From positions 1 through 55,165 of the forward strand of contig JALOPW010000016.1 in NCBI GenBank assembly GCA_025453675.1: 55,165 bases of DNA. Direction: 5' to 3'. The DNA is from Methanolinea sp. (GTDB lineage: Archaea > Halobacteriota > Methanomicrobia > Methanomicrobiales > Methanospirillaceae). The notes beneath the pieces are model-generated. The model was given only the letters and a program-made list of their open reading frames with translations. It had not been told where the DNA came from and did no database searches. Shown piece by piece: positions 1-8,196 of this stretch. Made by a program: the position numbers and the translations under genes. The first letter of the stretch is position 1. Every line of letters starts with the position of its first letter.

Positions 1-653
1 TGAATCTTTTTTTATGAAAATCGCATTTTGCGATTTTCATTTGCACAACGGATAGGCCCCTGTACAGGAATACAAAGTGGGAATAAGAAGATCGCATTTG
101 CAATTTTCATTTTTTTAGCTCTTCGCTATCTGGTGAGGGTAGGATTGATGAACCGAATACATTTTTTGAGGGCTGTTTGCCCCCATACCCCCATCTGTGA
201 TGCATGCCGCCGCCCCCGAAATTGCCGCGAAGGTTCCACCTTTCGAAACTGAGGCAGCACTTCGGCTGCCAATGGATTTTCCTTGATGGGAGGGTTATCC
301 TGAAACCTTGTACTACACACGAAACACGGCGGCGGATCAGTGACTATTCACCGTCGCCATAAAGAACGAAGGTGCCATTTGACCAATATGAAACAGCGAG
401 GAGGCATTTTTTATATGTGTCATGAAGGAAAATGTAAGATTTTTTTTTATCTACGATTTCACCAAAAAAAGCAATCATTTTCCAGGAATGCTCCTATCCG
501 ATTTGCTCCTGATGCCCGGATTTTCATCGGATCTAAAGGATACATTGAAAGAGGACGTCTCCATCTCCAGCAAATATCCGCATTCTGCGAACCCTAAAAA
601 GACTCATCTCCGAACGTGGGAAAAAGAGAGGGTTCCAGGTCAGAGCCTGGATT
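1..653. other. Intergenic region without a recognisable gene
   Basis: Only short, compositionally odd open frames occur here and none resembles a known protein. The region holds the hairpin at 14-40 and AT-rich tracts near 430-480. A small inverted repeat, CCAGG/CCTGG, lies at about 635-650, just past the stop codon of the downstream minus-strand cyclophilin gene, and could be part of its 3' UTR. Confidence 0.6.
14..40. repeat. AT-rich perfect hairpin of the dispersed repeat family
   Basis: Arms ATGAAAATCGC and GCGATTTTCAT (11 bp each) are separated by ATTTT. The same kind of ATGAAAA...TTTTCAT hairpin recurs in the larger intergenic repeats of this window, for example a variant near 19360-19384. 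A degenerate relative (atcgcatttgcaattttcat) lies at about 91-110. The window edge probably truncates the element. Confidence 0.75.
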
Positions 654-1133
654 TCACGCAAGTGTTGCCCGCATGATGGTGACTGCCTGGACTGGTCGAT
701 CGTTCCTGTCGGTCTTCACCTTGGCGATCCTGTCCACCACGTCCATTCCCCCCACTACACGGGCGAAGACGGGGTGTTTGGAGTCGAGATAGTGATTGTT
801 CACCAGGTTGATGAAAAACTGGCTCCCTCCCGTATTCGGGCCGGCGTTGGCCATGGAGAGGGTTCCCCTTTCATTCTTCCTGCCCGGTCTGAATTCATCC
901 CGGATGGTGTACCCGGGACCGCCTCTGCCGGTCCCGGTGGGGTCCCCACCCTGAATCATGAACCCGTCGATGATCCGGTGGAAAATGACCCCGTCATAGA
1001 ACCCTTTCTGGACAAGTGAGGCAAAATTTCCCGCGGTGACGGGCATGTCTTCAAAAAGCTCAATCTCGATAGTGCCGAGGCTCGTCTCCATCAAGACGCG
1101 TGATCCCGGGAGTGATCCCTTCATGTCGGTCAT
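654..1133 (-). CDS. Cyclophilin-type peptidyl-prolyl cis-trans isomerase
   Basis: The 159-residue product should catalyse cis-trans isomerisation of Xaa-Pro bonds in the cytoplasm. It shows the compact cyclophilin core: [15 protein letters not shown] near the N-terminus, then [38 protein letters not shown] and a [15 protein letters not shown] segment. There is no signal peptide. A TATA-like AGTATAAG at about 1139-1146 lies only about 10 bp from the first ATG (1133), so translation may begin at the internal ATG at 1124 or at 1091, where the conserved domain starts. It is monocistronic and divergent from the GTPase gene at 1349. The family call is secure; the start is not. Confidence 0.93.
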   Translation of the reverse strand: MTDMKGSLPGSRVLMETSLGTIEIELFEDMPVTAGNFASLVQKGFYDGVIFHRIIDGFMIQGGDPTGTGRGGPGYTIRDEFRPGRKNERGTLSMANAGPNTGGSQFFINLVNNHYLDSKHPVFARVVGGMDVVDRIAKVKTDRNDRPVQAVTIMRATLA

Positions 1134-1348
1134 ATGTATCTTATACTGGTTGCACCGCTCAACTGAAGGAGTTTATGTGAATTTTCCGCACAATGTCCAT
1201 TGGCGAAACGGTTGAAAAATAAAGTTGCTACGCCTCCATTTGACAAATTTAACTCATCAATGAGACTCTTTTCCCGGAAAGGTTTCAAATTCTGAGTTCA
1301 TCCGCATATCGAAACGGTAAAAAAACCCTGGAGTGAATAGTTTCACCA

Positions 1349-1837
1349 ATGGCAGGAGGAAAGCTGAAGATAGTCGTCTTTGGGTCGTATAATGCGGGAA
1401 AATCCACGTTTATCCAGGCGATCGACTCGCAGGCACGGCATGTCGAGGCCCATACGAGCGACGGTGACACCACCGTTGCCATTGATTATGGCAGGGCAGA
1501 GATCCATGCCCTTCAGGTCTACCTCTTTGGGACACCAGGGCAGGAAAGGTTCGAGTTTGTCCGCCAGATCGTCTCCCGGGGCATGGACGCTGCAATCCTT
1601 GTGGTGGACTGCAGCATCGCCCCTGACGAGTTCACCAGGTCTCTTTACGAGACCCTCTCCCGGCAGAAGATACCACTGGCGGTGATGCTGAACAAATGCG
1701 ACCTGCCAGGGTCCTGCCCTGCCACCGCGCGTTCAGCATTTGGGGATTCTCTCGTATTTGAGATCTGCGCCAGTGAACGAAGCCGGGCAATGACTGCACT
1801 CACGGCCTTCGTGGAGACCCTGGCAGGGGACCTGTAG
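1349..1837 (+). CDS. Small Ras-like GTPase (archaeal, COG2229-like)
   Basis: The protein has 162 residues and all G motifs. The P-loop GSYNAGKST is at about residues 11-19, a switch-I Thr sits in DGDTTVAIDYG, GTPGQERF is the G3 motif, and NKCD is the G4 motif. The order and size match archaeal and bacterial Ras-superfamily GTPases of the MglA/Srprb type, which act as GTP-dependent switches, often for polarity or membrane trafficking. There is no membrane anchor and no roadblock partner gene next door, so the process it controls cannot be read from context. An SD-like GGAGTGA lies about 12 bp upstream of the ATG. Confidence 0.88.
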   Translation: MAGGKLKIVVFGSYNAGKSTFIQAIDSQARHVEAHTSDGDTTVAIDYGRAEIHALQVYLFGTPGQERFEFVRQIVSRGMDAAILVVDCSIAPDEFTRSLYETLSRQKIPLAVMLNKCDLPGSCPATARSAFGDSLVFEICASERSRAMTALTAFVETLAGDL

Positions 1838-1907
1838 ATAGGGACCCCCAAGTCCATTCACCCGTGGGGGAGAAGAGAAAAAGGGGGAGAAGAGAACTGC
1901 GGTTGTG

Positions 1908-2390
1908 CTATTTCCACACGTTCACAGGGTCAATCGTGGCGTCGATCAGGAGATCGAAGTCAATTGCCTTCAACCAGCCGCCTTTCTCAAACATGTTCAT
2001 GAAACAGATGCCAATCCTGGCCGCATCCGGGTACTTCTCAATTGCCGATTTCACCTGGTCTACGCTTACAGGGACGTTTGGCATGGAGAGACCCCCCATG
2101 ACCACCACTGCAGCGGGTTTAAGAATGCCGGCTGCACCCCCGGCCTGCATCCCGATGTCAGGGACCATCCTGATCTTCTGGGCCTTGGACTCGTCGACGA
2201 AAGGAACGAAGACCTGGGCGAGGTCGAGGCTGCGGACTGCAAACCCAAGTAGTTCCACGAACGGGGTACAGGTTCCCGGACAGCCGTAATAGACCACCTG
2301 GTCACCCGCTTTCATGCCCTTCTTCTCAATGAACTCCTTGAATGGGCGGAGCATCCCCGGTACTCCCTGAAACACTTCCTTCTGCTTCAT
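1908..2390 (-). CDS. Conserved methanogen protein, DUF2124-like
   Basis: The 160-residue soluble protein has alternating beta/alpha character (VVYYGCPGTCTPFVELL, VFVPFVDES, AAVVVMGGLSMPNV, ARIGICFMNMFEKGGW), suggesting a Rossmann-like fold. The CPGTC and GGLSMP motifs resemble what I recall of the DUF2124 family of methanogenic archaea, whose function is unknown. The ATG is preceded by AGGAG with 9 bp spacing (near 2400). It is divergent from the flavodoxin gene, and the two may share the AT-rich spacer as promoter. The assignment to DUF2124 rests on memory of the family. Confidence 0.7.
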   Translation of the reverse strand: MKQKEVFQGVPGMLRPFKEFIEKKGMKAGDQVVYYGCPGTCTPFVELLGFAVRSLDLAQVFVPFVDESKAQKIRMVPDIGMQAGGAAGILKPAAVVVMGGLSMPNVPVSVDQVKSAIEKYPDAARIGICFMNMFEKGGWLKAIDFDLLIDATIDPVNVWK

Positions 2391-2500
2391 GAATTTTTAC
2401 TCCTATGAGAATGAATAACATTCACGGTGCATATGAATGTATAGGTACCGATAAAACCGGGACGGATTCCCTGTCCGTTCTTGAGAAGGTAAGAAGAGAC

Positions 2501-3049
2501 ATGTCTGGTAGAGACGTTGCAAAGCCAAGTGGAGCTGGTGGGGTGGGGAAGTCCGTGCTGGTGTGTTATGCCAGCCGGTACGGGTCGACAAAGGAGATCG
2601 CCGAATGTATAGCGGAGGAGATGCGTTGCCTTGGAATAAAGGTGGAATGCCTGCCGGCAGGCAGGGATGTGCACCCGGGAGACTACGATGCTGTCGTCCT
2701 CGGGAGCCCGCTTTACATGGGCAAGTGGCTGGTAGAGGCCCGGGACCTGGTATCGCGCGAGAGGGTGAGCCTGGGAGGAGTGCCAGTTGCGGTCTTCTCG
2801 GTCGGGTATTCATTCAGGGATCTTTCAGATGAGCACCTGCAGAGTGGGGAGGCGGCGCTCTCGGATATACGTCTCTTTATTGCCCTGCGGGATGCAGCGT
2901 TCTTCCCCGGCAGGGTGGACCCCGCGCGACTGAGTCCCCCGGACAAGGCAATATACACCATTGCAGGGGTGGTACCAGGCGATTTTCGTGACATGGAGAT
3001 GGTCAGGGCCTGGGCCCGGACTCTCCCGGCAACCCTCGGACTCATATAA
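2501..3049 (+). CDS. Flavodoxin-domain protein (HemG-like protoporphyrinogen oxidase family)
   Basis: The FMN phosphate-binding loop is clear in VLVCYASRYGSTKEIAE, followed by DYDAVVLGSPLYMGKW, a typical flavodoxin ring-binding region. The protein probably carries electrons through FMN; the family includes menaquinone-dependent protoporphyrinogen oxidases, but that substrate is not shown here. The open frame reaches back to an ATG at 2405. I prefer the ATG at 2501 because a TATA-like TGTATAGG near 2435-2442 would place transcription start after 2405, and because the flavodoxin core then begins close to the N-terminus. Confidence 0.85.
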   Translation: MSGRDVAKPSGAGGVGKSVLVCYASRYGSTKEIAECIAEEMRCLGIKVECLPAGRDVHPGDYDAVVLGSPLYMGKWLVEARDLVSRERVSLGGVPVAVFSVGYSFRDLSDEHLQSGEAALSDIRLFIALRDAAFFPGRVDPARLSPPDKAIYTIAGVVPGDFRDMEMVRAWARTLPATLGLI

Positions 3050-3136
3050 GTGTGAGAAGAAGCACTCAATCTCCCGGGGCTGGGATTACTCTGTCCTCTC
3101 TGCAAAACAGCGTGGAGGCTAAAAAAAACCCTATGG

Positions 3137-3233
3137 TCCCCTTCGAGACACCTGCACACACATTCATGAAACGCACATGAGACCGTCGGGTCACATGCCC
3201 CCATGATGAAAACCGCGGATGCGGTTTTCATGC
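3137..3233 (-). repeat. Dispersed mosaic repeat, copy A
   Basis: On the plus strand a CTTCGAGACAC...ACATTCATGAA end module is joined to the reverse complement of the core module. The core reads (minus strand) hairpin arms ATGAAAACCGC and GCGGTTTTCAT, then a G-run, CATGTGACCCGACGG and TCTCATGTGCGTTTCAT. The same modules recur at 8449, 13752, 19291, 49091 and 52255. Copy A lacks the middle ATGGCGAAGCCAT hairpin found in others. Confidence 0.85.
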
Positions 3234-3277
3234 CAAAATAGCGAATCCATTTTCATATTCAAAAGGGGGGAGATGGA

Positions 3278-3916
3278 TCAGTTCACCAGAACATGGAGGT
3301 CATAGGTCTCGATCGCATCCATGAAGGTGATGTTCACCGCAATCCCCCACATCTGGATTGTGGCAATGTCACCTGCCTCTTCTTCCTCAAAGGCCACTCT
3401 CATCCCATCAACCCTGTACTGTGCATCCAGGTTCAACGGCAGGTAGTCTCTCCCGTCATCGCCCACTATGCCATAGAACCCTCCCTCCAAGTCAAGGTAG
3501 GTGACGGTACCGGCAGGGACCCATGGACGCCGGTACTCCCCGTGGAGCATCTGGCCGCCCTTCTCTTTCGCGCTCAATACCCATGAATGGGTGCCGCCCG
3601 CTCCCACCAGTTGCGTTGCCGGCGGAGTAAATGCATCCTTCACCAGCGCAAGGCCGGCCGAATGGGAGAGGTTCCAGGAGTAGCCCGTGGTGGGGTTCTC
3701 GGGGAGCGTGAGTGAGAGTTCGGAGCCCAGGGGAACGGTCACATTCTTCCCGTTGCTGTTCTGGTCAAATGACAGGGAGGAAGCCGTAGTGGCGGTTGGG
3801 GAAAGGGTGGGTGTCGGCCCCCCCGGACCCTCCGGTGGCTGGGTGCATCCGGCAAGGAAGACGGCCAGGAGGCAGGCCAGTGCCACACCAAAGAAAAGAA
3901 TTTGATGTTGTGACAT
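3278..3916 (-). CDS. Secreted lipoprotein with chagasin-like (I42) cysteine protease inhibitor fold
   Basis: A signal peptide ending in the lipobox LAGC is followed by a Thr/Ser/Pro linker, so the protein should be lipid-anchored outside the cell. The mature part carries the chagasin loops ENPTTGYSW, then GAGGTHSW and EYRRPW, which in the family insert into cysteine protease active sites. Between the RRPW loop and the last strand (ETYDLHVLV) lies an extra block of about 70 residues with GDDGRDYLPLNL, VDGMRVAFE and IQMWGIAV, giving 212 residues against about 110 for simple chagasins. The ATG at 3916 is preferred over the TTG at 3925 because GAGGTGAT lies about 8 bp upstream of it. Confidence 0.8.
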   Translation of the reverse strand: MSQHQILFFGVALACLLAVFLAGCTQPPEGPGGPTPTLSPTATTASSLSFDQNSNGKNVTVPLGSELSLTLPENPTTGYSWNLSHSAGLALVKDAFTPPATQLVGAGGTHSWVLSAKEKGGQMLHGEYRRPWVPAGTVTYLDLEGGFYGIVGDDGRDYLPLNLDAQYRVDGMRVAFEEEEAGDIATIQMWGIAVNITFMDAIETYDLHVLVN

Positions 3917-3925
3917 GAGATGCAA

Positions 3926-4431
3926 TCACCTCTGTGATGACACCATAATTGACGCATCCCCATAAACTCTTTCTGATGACTGCGAATTGGGTCACAGTCA
4001 TGGGGTTCCTGGGTAAGAATCCTACTTCTGCACCCTTCTCCGCGATGCGATAATGTTCCGGCAGGGTGGTACCCCGGGGATGTATGAGAGGTATTGCGGC
4101 ATTTTAATACAGAATTTGAGAGATGTTGACGGCAATCTCTGACGGGAGGGGGGAGAATTCTCCCCTCCCAGCACCTCCCCCTACCAACGCGATGGTGTGT
4201 GGGCAGTGTTGACTGGGGCGCTCTCTATATCAAGGCCAGTTCCCCCGCACACGGGTCTATTGCATTGGGGGGACGCCTACAGCGGCAGGGGAATTATTGG
4301 TGGGCCGAATCCAGTTGCCATGCGGTGACACTACAGTGTCCGCACACTATGTGCCGTGCGAATACACGCTGTTTTCCGGCTTCAGCCATGCAAAAAAGCG
4401 CGAAAAGACCCGGCGAAAATAAAAAAGTGAT
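3926..4431. other. Intergenic region with a short perfect palindrome
   Basis: No convincing gene occurs in these roughly 500 bases. GACACT-AC-AGTGTC forms a perfect 14-bp inverted repeat at 4327-4340, about 90 bp past the frhB stop, and could be a 3' UTR hairpin of the frh transcript. Several G- or C-rich runs occur between 4140 and 4280. Confidence 0.5.
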
Positions 4432-5310
4432 TTATTTTGGCCCCAGGTAGGGGTTCCGGAGGCTCTTGTTCACACCGAACTTGGCCCTCTCCTCTACGGT
4501 CTTCTGGTTCTTGGTGATCTTCTCGGTAGCGAGCTTGGTCACAAGCTCGAGCCCCGGTTTCACCTGCTCGATGGGCTTTGTCTCGAAGCATCCGGCAGCG
4601 ATGGCCTTGGACCAGATGTCGTCACCGTTGCGGGTCCGGACAAAGACCGTGCTCCAGCCGTCAGGGCTCCCCACGGATCCGGTGGAGACGTCTGCAAGGT
4701 TGGCCACGTAGTCAAGACAGACATGGCATCCGGGCTGCTCGTATTTGTGAGTCACCTTGAGCGGGAGCTGGACGACCTGTCCGCGCTGCCCGTAGACCCA
4801 GAACTTGCCCTTGCCGATCTCCATCTTCTTGACGGCCTCCATCTTCATGGCGGCATGGTCCTCCACCAGCTGCTTCACGCTCTGGTACGAGAAGTTCTCC
4901 ATGCAGAAGATGCCGATGGCGAGTTTGATCTTGTCAGGCACATCACGAAGTCCCACCGGGTAGAGCTGGCCCTTCCTTACCGCCTGCATCTGGCAGGGGG
5001 TTCCCACGATACCGATCTTGTCAAGACCGTAACTGCGGGTGGCCTCCTTGATCCATGAGACCTGCGGGCTGATGTTGTACTTGGTGCCGCTTGCGGACAT
5101 CAGCTCCTCGACAGTGGTTGCGATGAACGGGCGGGGCCTCCAGGGCTCGTCTCCCGGGCCTGCCACGATGGCGCCTTCTATGATGCCTTCTTCAAGGGCG
5201 AACTTGAAGAGCTGGGTGACGATACCGCCGTCCTGGGCTCTCTTCAGAATGGCCTTGTCAGCACTGCGTGCCGATACACAGAGTTTGTATTTTCCGAGTT
5301 CTCCTGCCAT
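4432..5310 (-). CDS. frhB: Coenzyme F420-reducing hydrogenase, beta subunit
   Basis: FrhB holds FAD, binds F420 and passes electrons from the FeS chain as hydride to F420. The sequence shows the family signatures QDGGIVTQLFKFALEEGIIEGAI, GTKYNISP, GIVGTPCQMQAVRKGQ and HVCLDYVANLADVSTGSVG, with conserved Cys residues near the bound [4Fe-4S] cluster. The ATG at 5310 is chosen because GAGGTGA lies 5-6 bp upstream; a longer frame to 5346 would overlap frhG and lacks this signal. It is the last gene of the frhADGB operon, 10 bp after the frhG stop. Confidence 0.97.
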   Translation of the reverse strand: MAGELGKYKLCVSARSADKAILKRAQDGGIVTQLFKFALEEGIIEGAIVAGPGDEPWRPRPFIATTVEELMSASGTKYNISPQVSWIKEATRSYGLDKIGIVGTPCQMQAVRKGQLYPVGLRDVPDKIKLAIGIFCMENFSYQSVKQLVEDHAAMKMEAVKKMEIGKGKFWVYGQRGQVVQLPLKVTHKYEQPGCHVCLDYVANLADVSTGSVGSPDGWSTVFVRTRNGDDIWSKAIAAGCFETKPIEQVKPGLELVTKLATEKITKNQKTVEERAKFGVNKSLRNPYLGPK

Positions 5311-5320
5311 CTCTCTCACC

Positions 5321-6202
5321 TCATTTGAGTGCCGCATCAATGGCATCCATAATGCCCTCGAATTCGGGGATCACATCGAAGTTGAAGAAGCTCCTCGGGC
5401 ACTGCGCATAACAAGCGCCGCACTTGATGCACATCTCCCGGTTGACGTTGGGCTTCCCGTACTCGTGGGTGATGGCCCGGACCGGGCAGGCGGCGGCACA
5501 GGATCCGCATCCCATGCACAGGCCCTGGTTGACCACATCATACATCAGGTCGCAGCCGCAGGCTTCTGTGCCGCGGTCGGCGAGCAGCATCAGCGGTGTT
5601 AAATATTTCTTTGCCAGCTCCTGCTGGTCCTTGTTGCCCTTGAGCAGCAGGTAAGCCATCACGCACACGTTCCTGATCAGCTGCGGGCAGGGAGCACATC
5701 CGGGGATATAGACATCCACCTTGATGAGGTCCCCTACCGGCAGATAGGACTCGTGCTGCGGCTGGTTTTGCTGGCCGCCGCGGGTGAACCGGGTGATGTT
5801 GCCATAACAGGCACAGCCACCAACAGCCACCACCACTGCCGCCTTCTCGCGGGTCTCTTTAATCTCCTGTACTGAGATCTTGTCCTGGATACAGACCGAA
5901 CCCTCAACCAGCGCGACATCCATCTTGGGGATGTGCCGCACGTCAGCGAGGGTCAGGCCATAGACAAGGTCGGCGTATTTGTCAAGTATGGTTAACAATC
6001 CACCATAGTTGTCTGCTAAGGATACCAGGCAGCCCGTGCATCCACTCATGTGCACGTGGCCAACTGTAATCTTGTCTGCCACAGGCTTTTCCTCCTTTTT
6101 AATCGTTTCAGCCATTTTCTCCACGTCAGCTCCCGCCGCAGGCTTCGCCTTCGGCTCCGGGCTGGCGCTCTTCTTTCCGAAGATTTTCGAGAGTAGTCCC
6201 AT
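5321..6202 (-). CDS. frhG: Coenzyme F420-reducing hydrogenase, gamma (small) subunit
   Basis: The small subunit carries three [4Fe-4S] clusters between the NiFe site in FrhA and FAD in FrhB. The proximal-cluster cysteines begin with SGCTGC (C55, C58 in this numbering), followed by GGCACYG and PGCAPCPQ; two ferredoxin-type motifs are at the C-terminus (CMGCGSCAAACP and CIKCGACYAQCP). The ATG at 6202 has GGAGTG upstream but lies inside frhD, giving a 77-bp overlap and a Lys/Ala/Pro-rich N-terminal extension of 29 residues. An alternative ATG at 6115, preceded by GTGGAG, would start after the frhD stop and fits the usual FrhG N-terminus. Confidence 0.96.
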   Translation of the reverse strand: MGLLSKIFGKKSASPEPKAKPAAGADVEKMAETIKKEEKPVADKITVGHVHMSGCTGCLVSLADNYGGLLTILDKYADLVYGLTLADVRHIPKMDVALVEGSVCIQDKISVQEIKETREKAAVVVAVGGCACYGNITRFTRGGQQNQPQHESYLPVGDLIKVDVYIPGCAPCPQLIRNVCVMAYLLLKGNKDQQELAKKYLTPLMLLADRGTEACGCDLMYDVVNQGLCMGCGSCAAACPVRAITHEYGKPNVNREMCIKCGACYAQCPRSFFNFDVIPEFEGIMDAIDAALK

Positions 6203-6662
6203 AATCCACTCCGATCAGGGCCAGTACTTCACGTACAGCCCTGGGTATCGCTTTCGAAACCTCATCCGAGAGCCCCAGTTCGAATTCAGGGGCGCTCACC
6301 CGCTTTGGCTGGCATCCAATGACCACGATCTCCATCGTGTCTTTCAACCGGTGGAGCGGCTCGGTGAGGTCCCAGGAGTGGGCATCCCGGTAACTTCCCG
6401 GCGGCAGGTCTTCGACCGTTAATCGCACCAGTTCGCCTGGTTCTCCCCCGAAGTTCACGGTGTCTACGACGACGAGTTTCCGTGTCACTTCAGGATCCAG
6501 CAGTGTAAAAATAAAATGCGGGCCACCGAGGCCGGCATCCACGGCTTTGATATTGTCGGGGAGATCAAGGCGCAGGAGCTCCTCAACCACAGCGGGTCCA
6601 AACCCGTCATCCGCGAACAACGGGTTGCCACACCCTGCGATCACAATCTCTGGATACAGCAT
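6126..6662 (-). CDS. frhD: F420 hydrogenase maturation protease
   Basis: FrhD is the endopeptidase that removes the C-terminal tail of the large subunit after NiFe insertion. The start IVIAGCGNPLFADDGFGPAVVEEL is the hydrogenase-protease signature with metal-binding Asp/Glu; a second conserved acidic/aromatic region is VDAGLGGPHF, with VVVDTVNF after it. The normal core seems to end near residue 155. About 20 further residues (NLRKEERQPGAEGEACGG) exist only because the frame runs on into frhG. It lies between frhA and frhG as in other frhADGB operons. Confidence 0.95.
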   Translation of the reverse strand: MLYPEIVIAGCGNPLFADDGFGPAVVEELLRLDLPDNIKAVDAGLGGPHFIFTLLDPEVTRKLVVVDTVNFGGEPGELVRLTVEDLPPGSYRDAHSWDLTEPLHRLKDTMEIVVIGCQPKRVSAPEFELGLSDEVSKAIPRAVREVLALIGVDYGTTLENLRKEERQPGAEGEACGGS

Positions 6663-6672
6663 GCGAGTAGTC

Positions 6673-8040
6673 TCACTGGATGAGTTTCTGGGCGACTAGC
6701 CTCTTGTCCTCGTCGATAACGATCATGTGGGTGGCACATGACACGCACGGGTCGTATCCTCGGACAATGACCTCTGCCAGCTGCCAGGGAGCACCGGTCA
6801 GGGCGCGGCTGCAGGTGGGGAAGTTCCAGGTGGTGGGGACCAGCATCTCGTAGTAGAGGACCCTGCCATCCTTGACCTTGGCCAGGTGGACGTCACACCC
6901 GCGGGGTGCCTCGTTGGCGGCCCAGCCCAGTGATCCGTCACCCTGGGGGATGTGGTCGGCAAGGATCTTTCCGTTCGGGTTGTAATCGTCCAGTGCATTG
7001 AGGATGGTATACAGACAGTCGGGGTATTCCATCTGGCGTGCAATCTGCTGCCCGATAGTGCCCTTCTCGTCGTAATTCTTGAACTGGACAAGTCTGGCAC
7101 GGGGCCCTACCTCAACGGGGGAGCCGTCGTATAGTGGGACGCCGGTGCAGGCTTCCATCTGGGGGTTGACCTTGGTCCCAACGGGGGAAGTCCCGCCGAT
7201 GGGGTAGCCCGGGTCTGCCAGGCTGACTTCTCCCTCACCCATATACCAGTCCCAGGGGCGGACATCAGTCCAGCGGTCAGGGTTCCATCCCGGGCAGTCG
7301 TCCAGGTTGGAGCTGCCATACATGGGATGTGCTGCCATATACCCCTGGTTGTGGTATCCGAGTGTTTTCGGGATGGGGATCTGTTTTCCGCCGACTTCTG
7401 CCCAGTCACGCTTCTGGTAATTGCGAAGGATGGCAATCATGAAATCCATCTGCTCATGAGCCAGGACCAGTCCCTCCTTCGCGAGGTCGTACATCTTGGT
7501 CTTTGCATGCGCTGTGCAGGCCTTGTACATGCCGCCTACACGGGGGTTGCTGGGGTGAACTGCCTCTCCACCTGCGATCTCACCGATAGTCTGGCCGATC
7601 TCCCTGATCCTCTGGATCCTCTTTGCAACCGAACGGACCGGTTCCTGTGGGGAGAAGGGGTTAATCTTAGTGTCGGTTCCGGGAAGATACATGTCCGGCA
7701 GGGTCAGGATGTTGTGGAGTGCATGGCTGTGAAGCCTGTTGGCACTCTGAAGAATAATCCTGAGCAGCTTCGCATCCTTAGGGATCTCGCAGCGGATGGA
7801 GCCTTCCATGGACTCGATGCCGGCAAGGGTGTGGGCGATCGGACAGATACCACACACGCGGGACGCAATCTTCGGGACCTGGTCCATCGTCTTCCCGAGG
7901 GCCAGCTTCTCTACCCCTCTGACAGGGGTGATAGAGAGCCAGTCACCACGCTCGATGATACCTGCATCGTCCACCTTCAGGACGAGCTTTGAGTGTCCCT
8001 CATGCCTCGTGGTTGGGGAAATCTCTACAATTTTCGACAA
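6673..8040 (-). CDS. frhA: Coenzyme F420-reducing hydrogenase, alpha (large, NiFe) subunit
   Basis: The 455-residue precursor holds the NiFe active site, where H2 is split. The four Ni ligands are visible: RVCGIC (C63, C66) and DPCVSCATH (C432, C435). Family knowledge places FrhD cleavage after H438, releasing 17 residues. No selenocysteine codon replaces a ligand. The start is TTG, supported by GAGGCGAT about 6-12 bp upstream and by the conserved MSKIVEISPTTRHEGHSK N-terminus. It is the first gene of the operon. The leader is about 100 nt if transcription begins 25 bp below the TATA box at 8162-8172. Confidence 0.97.
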   Translation of the reverse strand: MSKIVEISPTTRHEGHSKLVLKVDDAGIIERGDWLSITPVRGVEKLALGKTMDQVPKIASRVCGICPIAHTLAGIESMEGSIRCEIPKDAKLLRIILQSANRLHSHALHNILTLPDMYLPGTDTKINPFSPQEPVRSVAKRIQRIREIGQTIGEIAGGEAVHPSNPRVGGMYKACTAHAKTKMYDLAKEGLVLAHEQMDFMIAILRNYQKRDWAEVGGKQIPIPKTLGYHNQGYMAAHPMYGSSNLDDCPGWNPDRWTDVRPWDWYMGEGEVSLADPGYPIGGTSPVGTKVNPQMEACTGVPLYDGSPVEVGPRARLVQFKNYDEKGTIGQQIARQMEYPDCLYTILNALDDYNPNGKILADHIPQGDGSLGWAANEAPRGCDVHLAKVKDGRVLYYEMLVPTTWNFPTCSRALTGAPWQLAEVIVRGYDPCVSCATHMIVIDEDKRLVAQKLIQ

Positions 8041-8121
8041 TATTATCGCCTCATGGTATTCTCGTGTTCTCTTTGCGATACCGGTTTAATTCCACACGCA
8101 CCTCTCCTGGTGAGAGATGTT

Positions 8122-8196
8122 TGACCGTACAGTGTACGTTCAGGGAGAATGTAGCAATCTCCATATATTTATCTGCTGTGCAATAGTGCATTGCAC
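8122..8196 (-). promoter_or_regulatory. frh operon promoter with two inverted-repeat operators
   Basis: Read on the minus strand, a TATA box ATAAATATATGG (8161-8172) is flanked by two palindromes. Upstream, GTGCAAT-AGTGC-ATTGCAC (8178-8196) is a perfect 7-bp repeat; a second nested palindrome, AGTGCA-T-TGCACT, lies within 8185-8197. Around the expected transcription start, CGTACA-G-TGTACG (8126-8138) is perfect and extends to a near-perfect 21-bp palindrome (8122-8142). The placement at BRE/TATA and at +1 is what one expects for repressor sites. Confidence 0.75.

Noticed and set aside
2713-3231. Minus-strand frame running from repeat copy A into the flavodoxin gene
   Set aside because: The N-terminus is translated repeat and the rest is antisense to the flavodoxin domain.
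4199-4450. 83-codon frame downstream of frhB
   Set aside because: No SD, no domain, and it overlaps the frhB end; it is treated as non-coding.
6673-8040. Selenocysteine in FrhA
   Set aside because: All four Ni ligands are encoded by ordinary Cys codons and no in-frame TGA lies at the ligand positions.
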